Assembly (NCBI RefSeq): GCF_001653795.1
Contig: NZ_CP011514.1
Coordinates: 3,056,279 to 3,120,278, forward strand
DNA from: Mitsuaria sp. 7
GTDB lineage: Bacteria > Pseudomonadota > Gammaproteobacteria > Burkholderiales > Burkholderiaceae_C
Direction of reading: 5' to 3'
DNA length: 64,000 nt
Positions 54,482 through 63,340 of the stretch are shown piece by piece. Positions within the stretch are counted from its first letter, which is position 1, and each line of letters opens with the position of its first letter. Under the pieces are notes generated by a model. The model was not told the DNA's origin. It saw nothing but the letters and a program-made list of their open reading frames with translations, and ran no database searches. Made by a program: the position numbers and the translations under genes.

Positions 54482-55738
54482 TCATTCCGACACGGGGCGC
54501 GGAGGCACCGCTGCGCCCGTCGGTCCCGTGACGATCAGCACGACCCCCAGCAGCGCCGCGATGGCCCCCAGCGCATAGACCGCGGCGAAGCCGAAGCGCC
54601 CTGCCACCAGCCCCGCCGTGGGGCCGGCCAGACCGTAGGCGATGTCGAGGAAGGCCGCGAAGGCGCCGATCGCGCTGCCTCGGCTGGCGGGCGGCACGCG
54701 CTTGAGCGCCTCGACCCCGAGCGCCGGATAGATCAACGCGCAGCCCAGTCCGGTCACGAAGGCGCCCGCCAGCGCGACCGCTTCGTGCGGCGCGCCCCAG
54801 ACCAGCGCCTGCCCGATCGCCTCGACCCCCAGCGACCACAGCGCCACGCGCCGGCCACCGATCCTGTCGGGCAGGTGTCCGAGCAGCAGCCGCACGGCGA
54901 TGAAGCCGACGCCGAAGCAGGTCATCACCACGCCCGCATGCGACCACCCACGCGCCGCGAAGTACAGCGAGGCAAAGGCGGTCAGGCCGGCGAGCCCGAC
55001 GCCCTGCAACGTCAGTCCGAGACCCTGGCGCCAGATCTGCCTCACCACGCGCCGGAACGGCAGGCGCGGGCCGCCGGCCATGCGCCAGGTCGGCGTCGCC
55101 AGCGCGATCGCCCAAGCGGCGAGCGGCGCCGCGATGCACGCGACCATGACGGCGGCCAGGCCATACGCGCCTTCATGGAAGCGATACAGCCACATGCCCA
55201 TAGGCGCACCGATGGAAAGCGCGCCGAACATCGCGATGCCGGTCCACGACATCGACAAGCCGGCGCGCTGCGGGCCCACCGACGCGATGGACCACGAGAC
55301 GCAGCCGGTGACGAACTGGCTCTCCCCGAAGCCGGCCACCAGCCGGCCCGCGACGACGATCGCCAGCACCGCTGCCGGCGACATCGCGGACGCCCCGTGC
55401 GACGACCCCAGCGCCGCGACCAGGTACAGCAGGCCCGCCGCGGCGCAGCCGAGCGCCCCCTGCAGCGCCGAGCGACGACCGCCCTGTCCGTCGACGAGAC
55501 GACCCGCGTAGCCGCGCGTCAGGACCGTGGCGAGGAACTGGAGACCGATGACCAGTCCGACGGTCAGCGTGTCGAAGCCGAGCTGTTCATGGATGAACAG
55601 CGGCAGCACCGGCAGCGGCAGGCCGACGGCGAGGTAGCCGCAGAACAGCGCCGCGATGACGCCAGGTGCCGGAAGATTCAAGGTCGCGGTCGCGGTCGCG
55701 GTGGCGGTCGAACCCGGTGTCGAGGTCGCCGCGCTCAT
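54482..55738 (-). CDS. MFS transporter
   Basis: A 418-residue inner-membrane protein with about 12 hydrophobic segments, beginning GVIAALFCGYLAVGLPLPVLPLFI. It has the MFS loop 2-3 motif as GRLVDGQGGRRSAL and GHLPDRIGGRRVAL in the second half. Family members of this type (YhhS-like) export small molecules; the substrate is unknown. The N-terminus is an Ala/Thr repeat (ATATATAT) encoded by a hexanucleotide tract. It overlaps the amidohydrolase stop by ATGA, so the two are coupled and the transporter may carry the hydrolase substrate or product. Confidence 0.9.
   Translation of the reverse strand: MSAATSTPGSTATATATATLNLPAPGVIAALFCGYLAVGLPLPVLPLFIHEQLGFDTLTVGLVIGLQFLATVLTRGYAGRLVDGQGGRRSALQGALGCAAAGLLYLVAALGSSHGASAMSPAAVLAIVVAGRLVAGFGESQFVTGCVSWSIASVGPQRAGLSMSWTGIAMFGALSIGAPMGMWLYRFHEGAYGLAAVMVACIAAPLAAWAIALATPTWRMAGGPRLPFRRVVRQIWRQGLGLTLQGVGLAGLTAFASLYFAARGWSHAGVVMTCFGVGFIAVRLLLGHLPDRIGGRRVALWSLGVEAIGQALVWGAPHEAVALAGAFVTGLGCALIYPALGVEALKRVPPASRGSAIGAFAAFLDIAYGLAGPTAGLVAGRFGFAAVYALGAIAALLGVVLIVTGPTGAAVPPRPVSE
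55682..55711. repeat. Hexanucleotide tract in the MFS 5' end
   Basis: ggtcgc repeats three times followed by ggtggc and ggtcga; codes for the Thr/Ala repeat at the N-terminus. Unit length is a multiple of three, so copy change would not shift the frame. Confidence 0.7.
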
Positions 55739-57060
55739 GCCGCGCTCTTGAACAGGTCGACGCGATGCCCGCTGGCATCGAGGAGGAAGTCGCGCGAGGC
55801 GGTCGCGTCAGCCGCGAGCCTGGCCAGATCGACGTCGAGCAGCCGACCGCCGCGCTTGCGCAGTCGCCCGCCGACCACGACGGTGTCGACGTCGGCGCGC
55901 TCCACCGCCTGCACGATCGTGGCGATCGCGTTCGTCACCGGGAACACGCCCGCGCCGTGCGTGCGCACCATGATCAGGTCGGCCGCCTTGCCCGGCGTCA
56001 GCGTACCGACACGCTTCTCCAGGCCCGCGGCCCGCGCACCGTTGACGGTGGCGGCGCGCAGCACCTCCTCGACGCCGATCGGCGCGGGAACATCGGCCTC
56101 ACCGCGGAAGCGGCGATACCGCATCGCCGCGCGCTGCTGGTGGAACAGCGCATGCATTTCGCCGAAGAGATCGCTGCCGAAGGCCGTGTCGAGGTCGATG
56201 CCCAGCGCCGGCGACAGACCGTGGTCGACGGCCACCTGATAGGCGAAGGTCTCGTCGTCGAAGCCGAAGAGCGCATCCGAGCGCGGGTTCACGGTGATGT
56301 TCACGCCGGCGTCGGCGAAGAGCTTCCATGTCGCCGCAGGCACGCGCGTGCAGTGGTTGAAGAGGTTGTGCGGGCCGAGCACGCCGGGCTTGGCGAACTC
56401 CGGTCCGAGCTGCGCGAGGTCGCCGATGAACTCGGTCAGGATCCGCATGTCCAGGCCGCGCGCGACTTCCCACCAGTCCAGCTTCAACTGGCCGAAGAGT
56501 CCGACCTGCACGCGGCTGTCGCTCACGTTCCATCGCGCGGCCAGGCGCGCCAGATCGCCCGGCAGATGCGCCGACGACGCGCCCTTGTCCATCGCCGGAC
56601 CGACCATGTGCAAGGCGCGGATGCCGGACGCGTTCAAGGCGTCGAGCGCGGCATCGGTGTGCTCCGGGCTGCGCGAGCTGTGGCACGCGTCGACGATCGT
56701 CGTGATGCCGGCGTCCAGCGAGGCAGCCGCCGTCAGCATCGTGCTCGTGTACATGTCCTGCGGACGGAAGTGCGCACCGAGCTGGCTCGCGACCACGTCG
56801 ATGTAGGCGAACAGGTCGTCGACGTCGGGCATCAGCCGGCGCATCACGCCCAGCCACGCGTGGTGGTGGGCGTCGACCAGGCCGGGCATCACGATGCTGC
56901 CGGCAGCGTCGACGACCTCCGCGTCGCCGGCGGGCAGGTCCGCGCCGACGGCGGCGATGCGGCCGTCGCGCACCAGCACATCGCCGACGGGCAGGTTGGG
57001 CAGCGCGGGATCCATCGTGATGACGGTGCCGGCCTTGAAGAGGATGTCGCGATCGGTCAT
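55735..57060 (-). CDS. Amidohydrolase-family protein
   Basis: A 441-residue cytosolic metal-dependent hydrolase. The typical TIM-barrel entry is seen: VMPGLVDAHHHAW with the metal-binding His residues at 65-67, preceded by a small beta-sandwich (DILFKAGTVITMD...VLVRDGRIAAVGADL). Later come DACHSS, HNLFNHCTRV and VNPRSD segments, and GTLTPGKAADLIMVR at the end. The group includes deaminases and hydrolases of cyclic amides and heterocycles; the substrate cannot be told. ATG at 57060 has ACGGAG six bases upstream. It is divergent from a LysR regulator, which probably controls it. Confidence 0.9.
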   Translation of the reverse strand: MTDRDILFKAGTVITMDPALPNLPVGDVLVRDGRIAAVGADLPAGDAEVVDAAGSIVMPGLVDAHHHAWLGVMRRLMPDVDDLFAYIDVVASQLGAHFRPQDMYTSTMLTAAASLDAGITTIVDACHSSRSPEHTDAALDALNASGIRALHMVGPAMDKGASSAHLPGDLARLAARWNVSDSRVQVGLFGQLKLDWWEVARGLDMRILTEFIGDLAQLGPEFAKPGVLGPHNLFNHCTRVPAATWKLFADAGVNITVNPRSDALFGFDDETFAYQVAVDHGLSPALGIDLDTAFGSDLFGEMHALFHQQRAAMRYRRFRGEADVPAPIGVEEVLRAATVNGARAAGLEKRVGTLTPGKAADLIMVRTHGAGVFPVTNAIATIVQAVERADVDTVVVGGRLRKRGGRLLDVDLARLAADATASRDFLLDASGHRVDLFKSAA

Positions 57061-57134
57061 GGGGAACTCCGTTGGGGAATCTTCGGGAAATCGACTCGGG
57101 ATTGAGGCAACGGAGCGGATGATGCGGAGCTGTC

Positions 57135-57187
57135 GATCTTTGATAAAGGTAGAGTCGATCAAATGATCTTTGCTGAAATTCAAAGAT
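57135..57187. promoter_or_regulatory. LysR-type operator region
   Basis: The AT-rich divergent region has repeated half sites: gatctttgat (57135-57144), and atctttg (57166-57172) with inverted caaagat (57181-57187) eight bases apart. This arrangement fits a LysR regulator binding between the two divergent genes. Confidence 0.55.
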
Positions 57188-57226
57188 GAGGAACGACGAC
57201 GAAAGGCACGCGATGAGGAGCGGGAC

Positions 57227-58141
57227 ATGAGCATCGACGGACGCCTGCTGGCCGGCATGAGCGTGCTGGCCGCGGTGGTGGAGTCGGGCAGCTTCAGCAA
57301 GGCCGGCGAGGTGTTGGGAATGTCGGCCTCGGGCGTGAGCCGGGCGGTGTCGCGGCTGGAGGAGCGGCTGGGCGTGCGGCTGCTCGACCGCACGACGCGC
57401 TCGCTGCACCTCACCGGCGAGGGCGCTCGGCTGTACGAGCACGCCGTGCCGCATCTGGAAGGCATCGAGGAGGCGGCCAACGTCGTCTCGGGGGCGGCGG
57501 TCAGCGTGCGGGGCGCGCTGCGGGTGAGCCTGAACCCGCTGTTCGCGCGCTACGTGCTCGCGCCCGCCCTGCCCCGGCTGCAGGCGCTCTACCCGGACCT
57601 GATGCTGACGATGGTGCAGTTCCCGGGCAGCGGCGATCTCGTCGCGGAGGGCGTCGACGTGGCGGTGCGCTTCGGGCCGCAGCCGGCGTCGACGATGACC
57701 TCGCGCAAGCTGCTGGAGAACCGCGTGTTGACAGTCGCGGCGCCGTCCTACCTCGAACGGCGCGGGCGCCCGCGCAAGCCCGCCGAGCTGGTGAAGCACG
57801 ATTGCCTTCAGTACATCGATCCGCAACGCGGCAAGCCCTTCGAATGGATCTTCGTCCGCGGCAAGGGCCGCGCGAAGGAACAGCTGACGGTGGCCACGTC
57901 AGGCTCGCTGACGATGACCGACGCCGACGCGATGGTGCAGGCCTGCGTGGCGGGCGCCGGCGTGGCGCAGGTGCTGGCGCTCAGCGTCGAACACCTCGTC
58001 GCCGACGGCACGCTGGTGGAGCTGTTCCCGGATTGGCCGGGCGAGACCTTCCCGCTCCACATCGTGCGCCCGTCGCGGCGGCTGCCGCCGGCCTCGGTGG
58101 AGGCCTTCATGGCGTTCTGCATCGAGCTCTGCGCCACGTGA
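57227..58141 (+). CDS. LysR-family transcriptional regulator
   Basis: A 304-residue regulator. The winged helix (about 5-65) contains VVESGSFSKAGEVLGMSASGVSRAVSRLEERLGVRLLDRTTRSLHLT, the classical LysR DNA-binding segment. The effector-binding domain (about 95-300) has two alpha/beta lobes. ATG at 57227 has GAGGAG six bases upstream. Divergent from the amidohydrolase-MFS operon, which is the likely target; the inducer is probably the hydrolase substrate (inference). Confidence 0.93.
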   Translation: MSIDGRLLAGMSVLAAVVESGSFSKAGEVLGMSASGVSRAVSRLEERLGVRLLDRTTRSLHLTGEGARLYEHAVPHLEGIEEAANVVSGAAVSVRGALRVSLNPLFARYVLAPALPRLQALYPDLMLTMVQFPGSGDLVAEGVDVAVRFGPQPASTMTSRKLLENRVLTVAAPSYLERRGRPRKPAELVKHDCLQYIDPQRGKPFEWIFVRGKGRAKEQLTVATSGSLTMTDADAMVQACVAGAGVAQVLALSVEHLVADGTLVELFPDWPGETFPLHIVRPSRRLPPASVEAFMAFCIELCAT

Positions 58142-58174
58142 GCAAGCGCTGAGGAGCTTCCATAATCGCCACCC

Positions 58175-59869
58175 ATGGACGCCCTCAAAGACCTGCTGCG
58201 CAACGCCCTCCTCGAGATGGGCCGCGGCCGCTACGCCGAAGCGGTCGCGTTGCTGGAGCCGCATGCGCAGGTCGCGTCCAACGAGCTCCAACGCTACCTC
58301 GGCGAATCGCTGCGGCGCAGCGGCTGCGTGCAGGAAGCGATCGCCCCGCTGATGCAGGCGCTCGCGTTGAAGATCGACGATGTCGACGCCTACCTGCAGT
58401 TGGCCTTCGCGCTGCAGTCGCTGCAGATGAAAGCCGAGGCGGCCGAGTGTTTCCGCACCGTCGCCGCGCTGCGGCCCGACAGCGTCATGGCGCAGGCCTA
58501 TCAGGCCCACGGCGATCAACAGTGCGCGCGCTGGTTGGACTTCGATGAGAACCTGCGGGCGCTGCACGCGGTCATCCGTGCGAAGCCCGACGACGCCGCC
58601 GACGAATTCGGCGTGCCCTTCGCGCTGGCCACGCTGCCGCATTCAGCGGCGGACCTGCTGAAGGTCGCGCGACTGAGCACGCGTTTCCTCAGCCGCGGCA
58701 TCGCGACCTTGCCGCCGGTGACCGCCGTCGACAAGCCGAAGCTGCGCATCGGCTACCTGTCTTCCGACTTCCATGCGCATGCGACCGCTGCGTTGATGGT
58801 CGAAGTCCTGGAGCGCCGTGATCGCGAGCGCTTCGAGGTGCTGCTGTTCTCGCACGGACCGGACGACGGATCGCCGCTGCAGCAGCGCATCCGCGCCGCG
58901 TGCGAGCGCTTCATCGATGTCGGCGATCTCGATCCCGCCGGGATCGCCGCGCGCATGCGCGCCGAGGGCGTCGACATCGCCGTCGACCTGAAGGGCCACA
59001 CGGCCGGGAGCCGTTTCACCGCGCTGGCCGCGCGACCGGCGCCGGTGCAGGTGGCGTGGCTCGGCTTCCCGGGCACCTGCGGCGCCGACTTCATCGACTA
59101 CGTCATCGGCGATGCAGTCGTGACTCCGCTTGGCGATGCGCCGTTCTACTCCGAGCGGATCGCGCAGTTGCCGCGCTGCTATCAACCCGGCGATTCGACG
59201 CGGCGCATCGTGCCCCCACCGCGCGCCGGGCTCGGTCTGCCGGACGATGCCCTCGTGCTGCTCTCCGCGAACGTGGTGCTGAAGATCACGCCCGCGGTCT
59301 TCGACGCGTGGATGGCGATCCTGCATCGCCTGCCGCAGGCGCTGCTGTGGCAGCTCAGCGGCGGCGAGCAGGCCGACGCGCAGCTGCGCGCCGAAGCCGC
59401 TTCCCGAGGCATCGCGCCGGAGCGGCTCGTGTTCATGCCGCCGGTGCCGATGACCGAGCACTGGAACCGGCTCGCCGCCGCGGACGTGGCCCTCGACACC
59501 TGGCCCTGCAACGGGCACACGACGACCAGCGATGCCCTCGCGGCCGGCGTGCCGGTGGTGACGCTGCGCGGCGATGGCTTCGCGTCACGCGTGGCGGAGA
59601 GCCTCCTCACGCAAGCTCGCTTGTCCGAGCTGGTCTGCGAGACACCCGAGGCGTACGTCGACCTGGTCTACGCGCTCGCCGATCGGGCGGGTCAAGCGGG
59701 TCAAGCAGGTCGCGCCGAACGAGCGCCACCCACGATCCCCGCATGGATCGATTCACCGGCCTTCGCGCGGGATCTGGAGGCGCTCTACGAGCGGATGTGG
59801 GCGCGCGCAGCGGCGGGCCTGCCGCCGGAGGCGCTGCCGGCGCGCACGCCGGACAACACGAGCGACTGA
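58175..59869 (+). CDS. TPR and O-GlcNAc-transferase-like glycosyltransferase (GT41)
   Basis: A 564-residue cytosolic protein. The N-terminal TPR helices (about 1-110) lead to a GT41 catalytic region: LRIGYLSSDFHAHATA, IDVAVDLKGHTAGSR-like (DIAVDLKGHT), PVQVAWLGFPGTCG, DYVIGD, and the nucleotide-binding WPCNGHTTTSDAL with VPVVTL. These match the SPINDLY/OGT family, which glycosylates Ser/Thr of proteins or asparagines in some bacteria. The usual CFN..K motif appears as LSANVVLKITP. The target is unknown; no flagellin or adhesin gene is adjacent, although a TPS adhesin is in this window. Ends convergent with the anti-sigma gene, 11 bp apart. Confidence 0.9.
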   Translation: MDALKDLLRNALLEMGRGRYAEAVALLEPHAQVASNELQRYLGESLRRSGCVQEAIAPLMQALALKIDDVDAYLQLAFALQSLQMKAEAAECFRTVAALRPDSVMAQAYQAHGDQQCARWLDFDENLRALHAVIRAKPDDAADEFGVPFALATLPHSAADLLKVARLSTRFLSRGIATLPPVTAVDKPKLRIGYLSSDFHAHATAALMVEVLERRDRERFEVLLFSHGPDDGSPLQQRIRAACERFIDVGDLDPAGIAARMRAEGVDIAVDLKGHTAGSRFTALAARPAPVQVAWLGFPGTCGADFIDYVIGDAVVTPLGDAPFYSERIAQLPRCYQPGDSTRRIVPPPRAGLGLPDDALVLLSANVVLKITPAVFDAWMAILHRLPQALLWQLSGGEQADAQLRAEAASRGIAPERLVFMPPVPMTEHWNRLAAADVALDTWPCNGHTTTSDALAAGVPVVTLRGDGFASRVAESLLTQARLSELVCETPEAYVDLVYALADRAGQAGQAGRAERAPPTIPAWIDSPAFARDLEALYERMWARAAAGLPPEALPARTPDNTSD

Positions 59870-59880
59870 TCAGACTCTTG

Positions 59881-60702
59881 TCAGATCGAGGCGCTCTCGC
59901 GCGCCTGCCGTCGCACCTCGTCGGCGACGGGATGAAGCGTCGTCGGACTCTCGGTGCCGACCACGCTGTAGCCCAGCCCGCGCATGGCCCAGCTGTAGCC
60001 GCCGACCGCGCCCGTGGTCTGCGCCATCATCGGCGCCTCCTTCTCGACCGCCATCGGCCGCAGCATCACGGCCATCCGGGTGCCGTCCGTGCGGTCGTAG
60101 AAGAACATGCCGGCAGGACCGTGGACCGTGGCGACCAGCCGGCCGCCCGCGAATCGGTAGCCGGCCGCGCTGAGATCCGGGATCTCCACCGGACGCTGCA
60201 GCTTGTCCGAGACCAGGCGCAGGAGCCGTTCGCGATCGAGGTCTTCCGGCGCGTCCGCCGCATAGGCGAGGTAGCTGCTGCGGGCCTCGCCCGCGAGCGC
60301 CGCGATGCCGCTCGACGGCTCCCATCGATCGCGCACCTGCCAGCCGCCGACGCTGCCGACGCCGAGCGCGATGAGCACAGCCGCCGCCAGCCGCCACTGC
60401 CAGGTCGGCGGCTCCCGCCGCTGCGCGAGCAGCGTCTTGAGCTGCAGACGTTCGGGCACAGGCTCATCGACGATCGGCGAGAACGCGGATCTCAGCAACT
60501 GTCGCTGGGCGATCAGCCGCGTCACGGCCGTCGCCGCATCCGGATCCCGGTCGAGGTGGTCCTGCACCTCCTTGCGACGGGCGGCATCCAGGGCTCCGTC
60601 GACGAAGGCATGGAGATCCTCTTCGACGACAGGTGCCGGTTTCATGTGGCCCTTGGGCCCGGTTGGCCCGGTTGGCCCGGTGGGTCGGGTAGGTCTGTCC
60701 AT
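59881..60702 (-). CDS. Membrane anti-sigma factor
   Basis: A 273-residue protein. Residues 1-19 are collagen-like (PTGPTGPTGPKG). Then a helical anti-sigma domain (about 20-75; EEDLHAFVDGALDAARRKEVQDHL), one transmembrane segment (about 103-122; LAAAVLIALGVGSVGGW) and a periplasmic sensing domain. It should hold the co-encoded sigma factor at the membrane. The zinc HxxxCxxC motif is absent. ATG directly follows the sigma stop (TAAATG) with GGAGG upstream. An alternative start at 60645 would drop the collagen-like leader. Confidence 0.88.
   Translation of the reverse strand: MDRPTRPTGPTGPTGPKGHMKPAPVVEEDLHAFVDGALDAARRKEVQDHLDRDPDAATAVTRLIAQRQLLRSAFSPIVDEPVPERLQLKTLLAQRREPPTWQWRLAAAVLIALGVGSVGGWQVRDRWEPSSGIAALAGEARSSYLAYAADAPEDLDRERLLRLVSDKLQRPVEIPDLSAAGYRFAGGRLVATVHGPAGMFFYDRTDGTRMAVMLRPMAVEKEAPMMAQTTGAVGGYSWAMRGLGYSVVGTESPTTLHPVADEVRRQARESASI
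60653..60690. repeat. 9-bp tandem repeat at the 5' end of the anti-sigma gene
   Basis: ggttggccc-type units repeat and encode Gly-Pro-Thr triplets. A similar short tandem is seen at about 60738-60775 in the sigma gene 3' end, encoding TAST/TAGT units. Confidence 0.6.
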
Positions 60703-61284
60703 TTACTTCATCCTCCGCAGATGCGATCCAGCGCCCGCCGTGCTCGTCGTGCCCGCCGTGCTCGCCGTGCCCGTCATCGCGGTCGCTTCGCCGTCGAGCG
60801 CGCGCTGCAACCGCTCGCGTCCTCGTGCCAGGCGCGACATCACCGTTCCGATCGGAATGTCGAGCGCCCGCGCCGCCTCCGCATAGGACAGGTCCTCGAC
60901 GGACACCAGCAGCACCACGCTGCGTTGATCCGGTGGCAGCGCGTCCAGCGCCACCATCAACTCGCCGACCTGCACCCGATGTTCCTGCGAGGCCGGCACC
61001 ATCAGGGCGGACTCGGCGACGTCCGCGATGTCCACGTGCTCGCCGCGCCGGGACTGCTGCCGCAAGCGGTTGACGATCAGGTTGTGCGCGATCGCGAACA
61101 CCCACTGGCGGGTGTTCTCCTTCTGCCGACGTGACGCCCATTGGGCGATGGCGCGCTCCAGGCAATCCTGGACCAGGTCGTCCGCGAGGTGGCGATCGCG
61201 CAGCATCGCGCTGGCATAGCGGCGCAGGGCCGGGATCAAGGGCTCCAGCTCCGCGATCAATGCCATGCCAGCGCTCCGGCTCAT
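60703..61284 (-). CDS. ECF-family RNA polymerase sigma factor
   Basis: A 193-residue sigma factor with only regions 2 and 4. Region 2 shows DRHLADDLVQDCLERAI and TRQWVFAIAHNLIVNRLR. Region 4 shows LPPDQRSVVLLVSVEDLSYAEAARALDIPIGTVMSRLARGRERL. The C-terminus carries a short Thr/Ala/Ser repeat tail (about 165-185). Its ATG overlaps the beta-propeller stop (ATGA), and the anti-sigma gene follows with no gap. It probably directs transcription from the sigma-E-like promoter ahead of the operon. Confidence 0.95.
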   Translation of the reverse strand: MSRSAGMALIAELEPLIPALRRYASAMLRDRHLADDLVQDCLERAIAQWASRRQKENTRQWVFAIAHNLIVNRLRQQSRRGEHVDIADVAESALMVPASQEHRVQVGELMVALDALPPDQRSVVLLVSVEDLSYAEAARALDIPIGTVMSRLARGRERLQRALDGEATAMTGTASTAGTTSTAGAGSHLRRMK

Positions 61285-62801
61285 CGCGTCGATGTCGGCG
61301 CCGGGGCCTGCGCGGCAGCCTGCGGCGGGGCCTGCACCTGCACAGGCGCGCCGGGCTTGCCGTCGACCACGGGCGCGACGACCAGGTAACGCCGGGTCGC
61401 CGGCGCCTCGGCCTGCACGATCTGGCGGATCGGTCCGATGGCATTGACGATCGCCGAGCCGGCGGGATTCGTCATGAAGTTGGCCAGCGGCTGCAGGGCA
61501 CCGGAACCGTCCGCCTGCTCCGCCAGCGCCACGACATAGGGCTGCTTCGGCTTCAACCCGGTCACGGACGCCTGGAACACCTGCAGCAGGCCCTGGTCGA
61601 AGAGCGCGACGCTGGTGGGCGTCCCCGCCGTCGTTCCCACCGCTGCGGCGCTCGAACTCGCGCCCACCTCCCGCAAGGTCAACGAGGCCACCTGCCCCGC
61701 CACGCCGAGCGGCTGCAGGCCCTGCAGTCCGTCGCCCTCCGGCACGGCATCGGGCACGTAGGCGATGGCCTGCGGTGCCTGCCCGACGGGCACGTGGCCG
61801 ACGACGGTGTTCGAGGCCGTGTCGATCACCGCCAGCGCATCGGCGTTCTCCAGGCCCACGTAGATCCGGCTGCCGTCGCCCGACGGCCAGACGCCGTGCG
61901 GCAGCTTGCCCACCGGGATGGTGGTCACGGCGGAGAAGTCGTCGGTGCGGAACACCTTCACCTGGTTCAGGCCGCCCACGGTCACGTAGGCGAAGGTGCC
62001 CTTGGCGGTCTTGGCGAAGTTCACGTGGTTCGTGATCGGGCCGGTGTCGAAGGACGTGATGATGCCGAACGGCGGGCGCGCGTCAAAGACCGTCGTACGG
62101 CCGATGTCCTTGAGCGTGAACCAGACCTGGCGGCCGTCGGGCGACGCGGCGATGTTGGGGCAGAACGGGCTGTCCTGCTTCACCGTCGCAATGATCTTGT
62201 GGCTGGCGACCTCGACGATCGCCGTCTCCGGATTGAAGGACGAGCAGACGTAGCCGTACTTGCCGTCCGGCGAGAAGATCTGCATGCCCGGGCCCGCCGC
62301 GGTGACAATGCGGGTCTTCTCCTGATACGTCGCGGCATCGATCACCGACACGTAGTTCTCGCCGCGGACGGTGACCCAGACCTCCTGGCCGTCGGGCGTG
62401 AAGAAGGCTTCATGCGGCGAGCGGCCGACGTAGGTCGTGTGCTTGACCGCGTTGGTCCGCGTGTCGATGAAGCTCACCGAGTTCGAACCGATGGACACGA
62501 CCGCCAGCGTGCGGTGGTCCGGCGAGAAGCCCAGTCCGTGCACCAGCACCTGTCCGCGATAGAGCGGGCTGAAGTTGCCCGGCGACGGGTCGCCCAGGCG
62601 GATGACGCCGAGCAGGCGGTGATCCACCGGATCGGTGACGGAGAGCGTGTTGGAGAACTGCTCGGCGGCGTAGATGCGGTCGCGGTGGCTGACGGGGATG
62701 TCGGCGTCCGAGGCCCGGCCCGGCGCCTGACCGGCCATGGCGGCGGCGGCGGCGCAAGTGGCCAGGAGCAGCAGTGACGAACGCAAGAGAGGCTTCAGCA
62801 T
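61281..62801 (-). CDS. Exported YVTN beta-propeller protein
   Basis: A 506-residue periplasmic or secreted protein with a signal peptide (MLKPLLRSSLLLLATCAAAAAMA). It then has repeats typical of YVTN/cytochrome d1-like propellers, such as NTLSVTDPVDHRLLGVIRLG, NSVSFIDTRTNAVKHTTYVG, NYVSVIDAATYQEKTRIV and DALAVIDTASNTVVGHVPVG, giving about seven blades. A C-terminal domain (about 390-490) of unknown type follows, ending in a Pro/Ala/Gln tail. Such proteins bind or display ligands at the surface. It overlaps the sigma gene and lies 8 bp after the DUF305 gene. Confidence 0.88.
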   Translation of the reverse strand: MLKPLLRSSLLLLATCAAAAAMAGQAPGRASDADIPVSHRDRIYAAEQFSNTLSVTDPVDHRLLGVIRLGDPSPGNFSPLYRGQVLVHGLGFSPDHRTLAVVSIGSNSVSFIDTRTNAVKHTTYVGRSPHEAFFTPDGQEVWVTVRGENYVSVIDAATYQEKTRIVTAAGPGMQIFSPDGKYGYVCSSFNPETAIVEVASHKIIATVKQDSPFCPNIAASPDGRQVWFTLKDIGRTTVFDARPPFGIITSFDTGPITNHVNFAKTAKGTFAYVTVGGLNQVKVFRTDDFSAVTTIPVGKLPHGVWPSGDGSRIYVGLENADALAVIDTASNTVVGHVPVGQAPQAIAYVPDAVPEGDGLQGLQPLGVAGQVASLTLREVGASSSAAAVGTTAGTPTSVALFDQGLLQVFQASVTGLKPKQPYVVALAEQADGSGALQPLANFMTNPAGSAIVNAIGPIRQIVQAEAPATRRYLVVAPVVDGKPGAPVQVQAPPQAAAQAPAPTSTR

Positions 62802-62809
62802 GAGAGGTC

Positions 62810-63274
62810 CTACTTCGAATGGTGATGGACGGAGGCGGGCGCGGATGCCGCCCCCCCGACCTGCGTGGGCGCGGGCGCCGAGGGCGGCAGCGCGCCGCCG
62901 ACCGCGAGCTGCATCGCCGCGATCTCCTGCTGCTGCTCGATGATGATTTCCTGCGCGATGCGTCTCAGCTGCTCGTTGGAGCCGTGGCGCAGTTCCGCCA
63001 GCGCCATGTCGATGGCGCCCTGGTGATGCGGAATCATCATGGCCGCGAAGTCGCGGTCGATGTCGCCCGAGGGCTTGATGTCCATCGCGGCCATCATGCG
63101 ATCCATCGCGACGGCGTTCTCCGCGTGGAAGGCGTCCGTCGACGTGGCGGCGCCCGCCCAGGCGGCGGCCGAAGCCACGGCGATCCACGGCAAGGCGCGC
63201 AGCGATACCCGCAGCGATATCCGCAGCGGTCGGCGCAGCCGCGGCCCTCCGGGTCGCGTTCGGTGTGAGGTCAT
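62810..63274 (-). CDS. DUF305 (ferritin-like) exported protein
   Basis: A 154-residue protein with a basic N-terminus and signal segment (ISLRVSLRALPWIAVASAAAWAGA). The DUF305 core has DRDFAAMMIPHHQGAIDMA and a second half with EIIIEQQQEIAAM. DUF305 proteins are four-helix, His/Met-rich, and some (CopM) bind copper; the HH and Met residues here would allow this. The C-terminus ends HHHSK. ATG at 63274 has GGAG five bases upstream. First gene of the operon with the propeller, sigma and anti-sigma genes. Confidence 0.9.
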   Translation of the reverse strand: MTSHRTRPGGPRLRRPLRISLRVSLRALPWIAVASAAAWAGAATSTDAFHAENAVAMDRMMAAMDIKPSGDIDRDFAAMMIPHHQGAIDMALAELRHGSNEQLRRIAQEIIIEQQQEIAAMQLAVGGALPPSAPAPTQVGGAASAPASVHHHSK

Positions 63275-63312
63275 GTCGGCTCCAGATTGAAAGGCAACGG
63301 CCTTCCCTTCCG

Positions 63313-63340
63313 TAGACACCCGGGAGCGCCGCTTATTCCC
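63313..63340 (-). promoter_or_regulatory. ECF (sigma-E-like) promoter of the DUF305 operon
   Basis: On the minus strand GGAATAA is followed after 15 bp by GTCTA, about 40 bp upstream of the DUF305 ATG. The layout matches sigma-E-type promoters (GGAAC...GTC), suggesting self-activation by the ECF sigma factor encoded in this operon. Confidence 0.5.
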
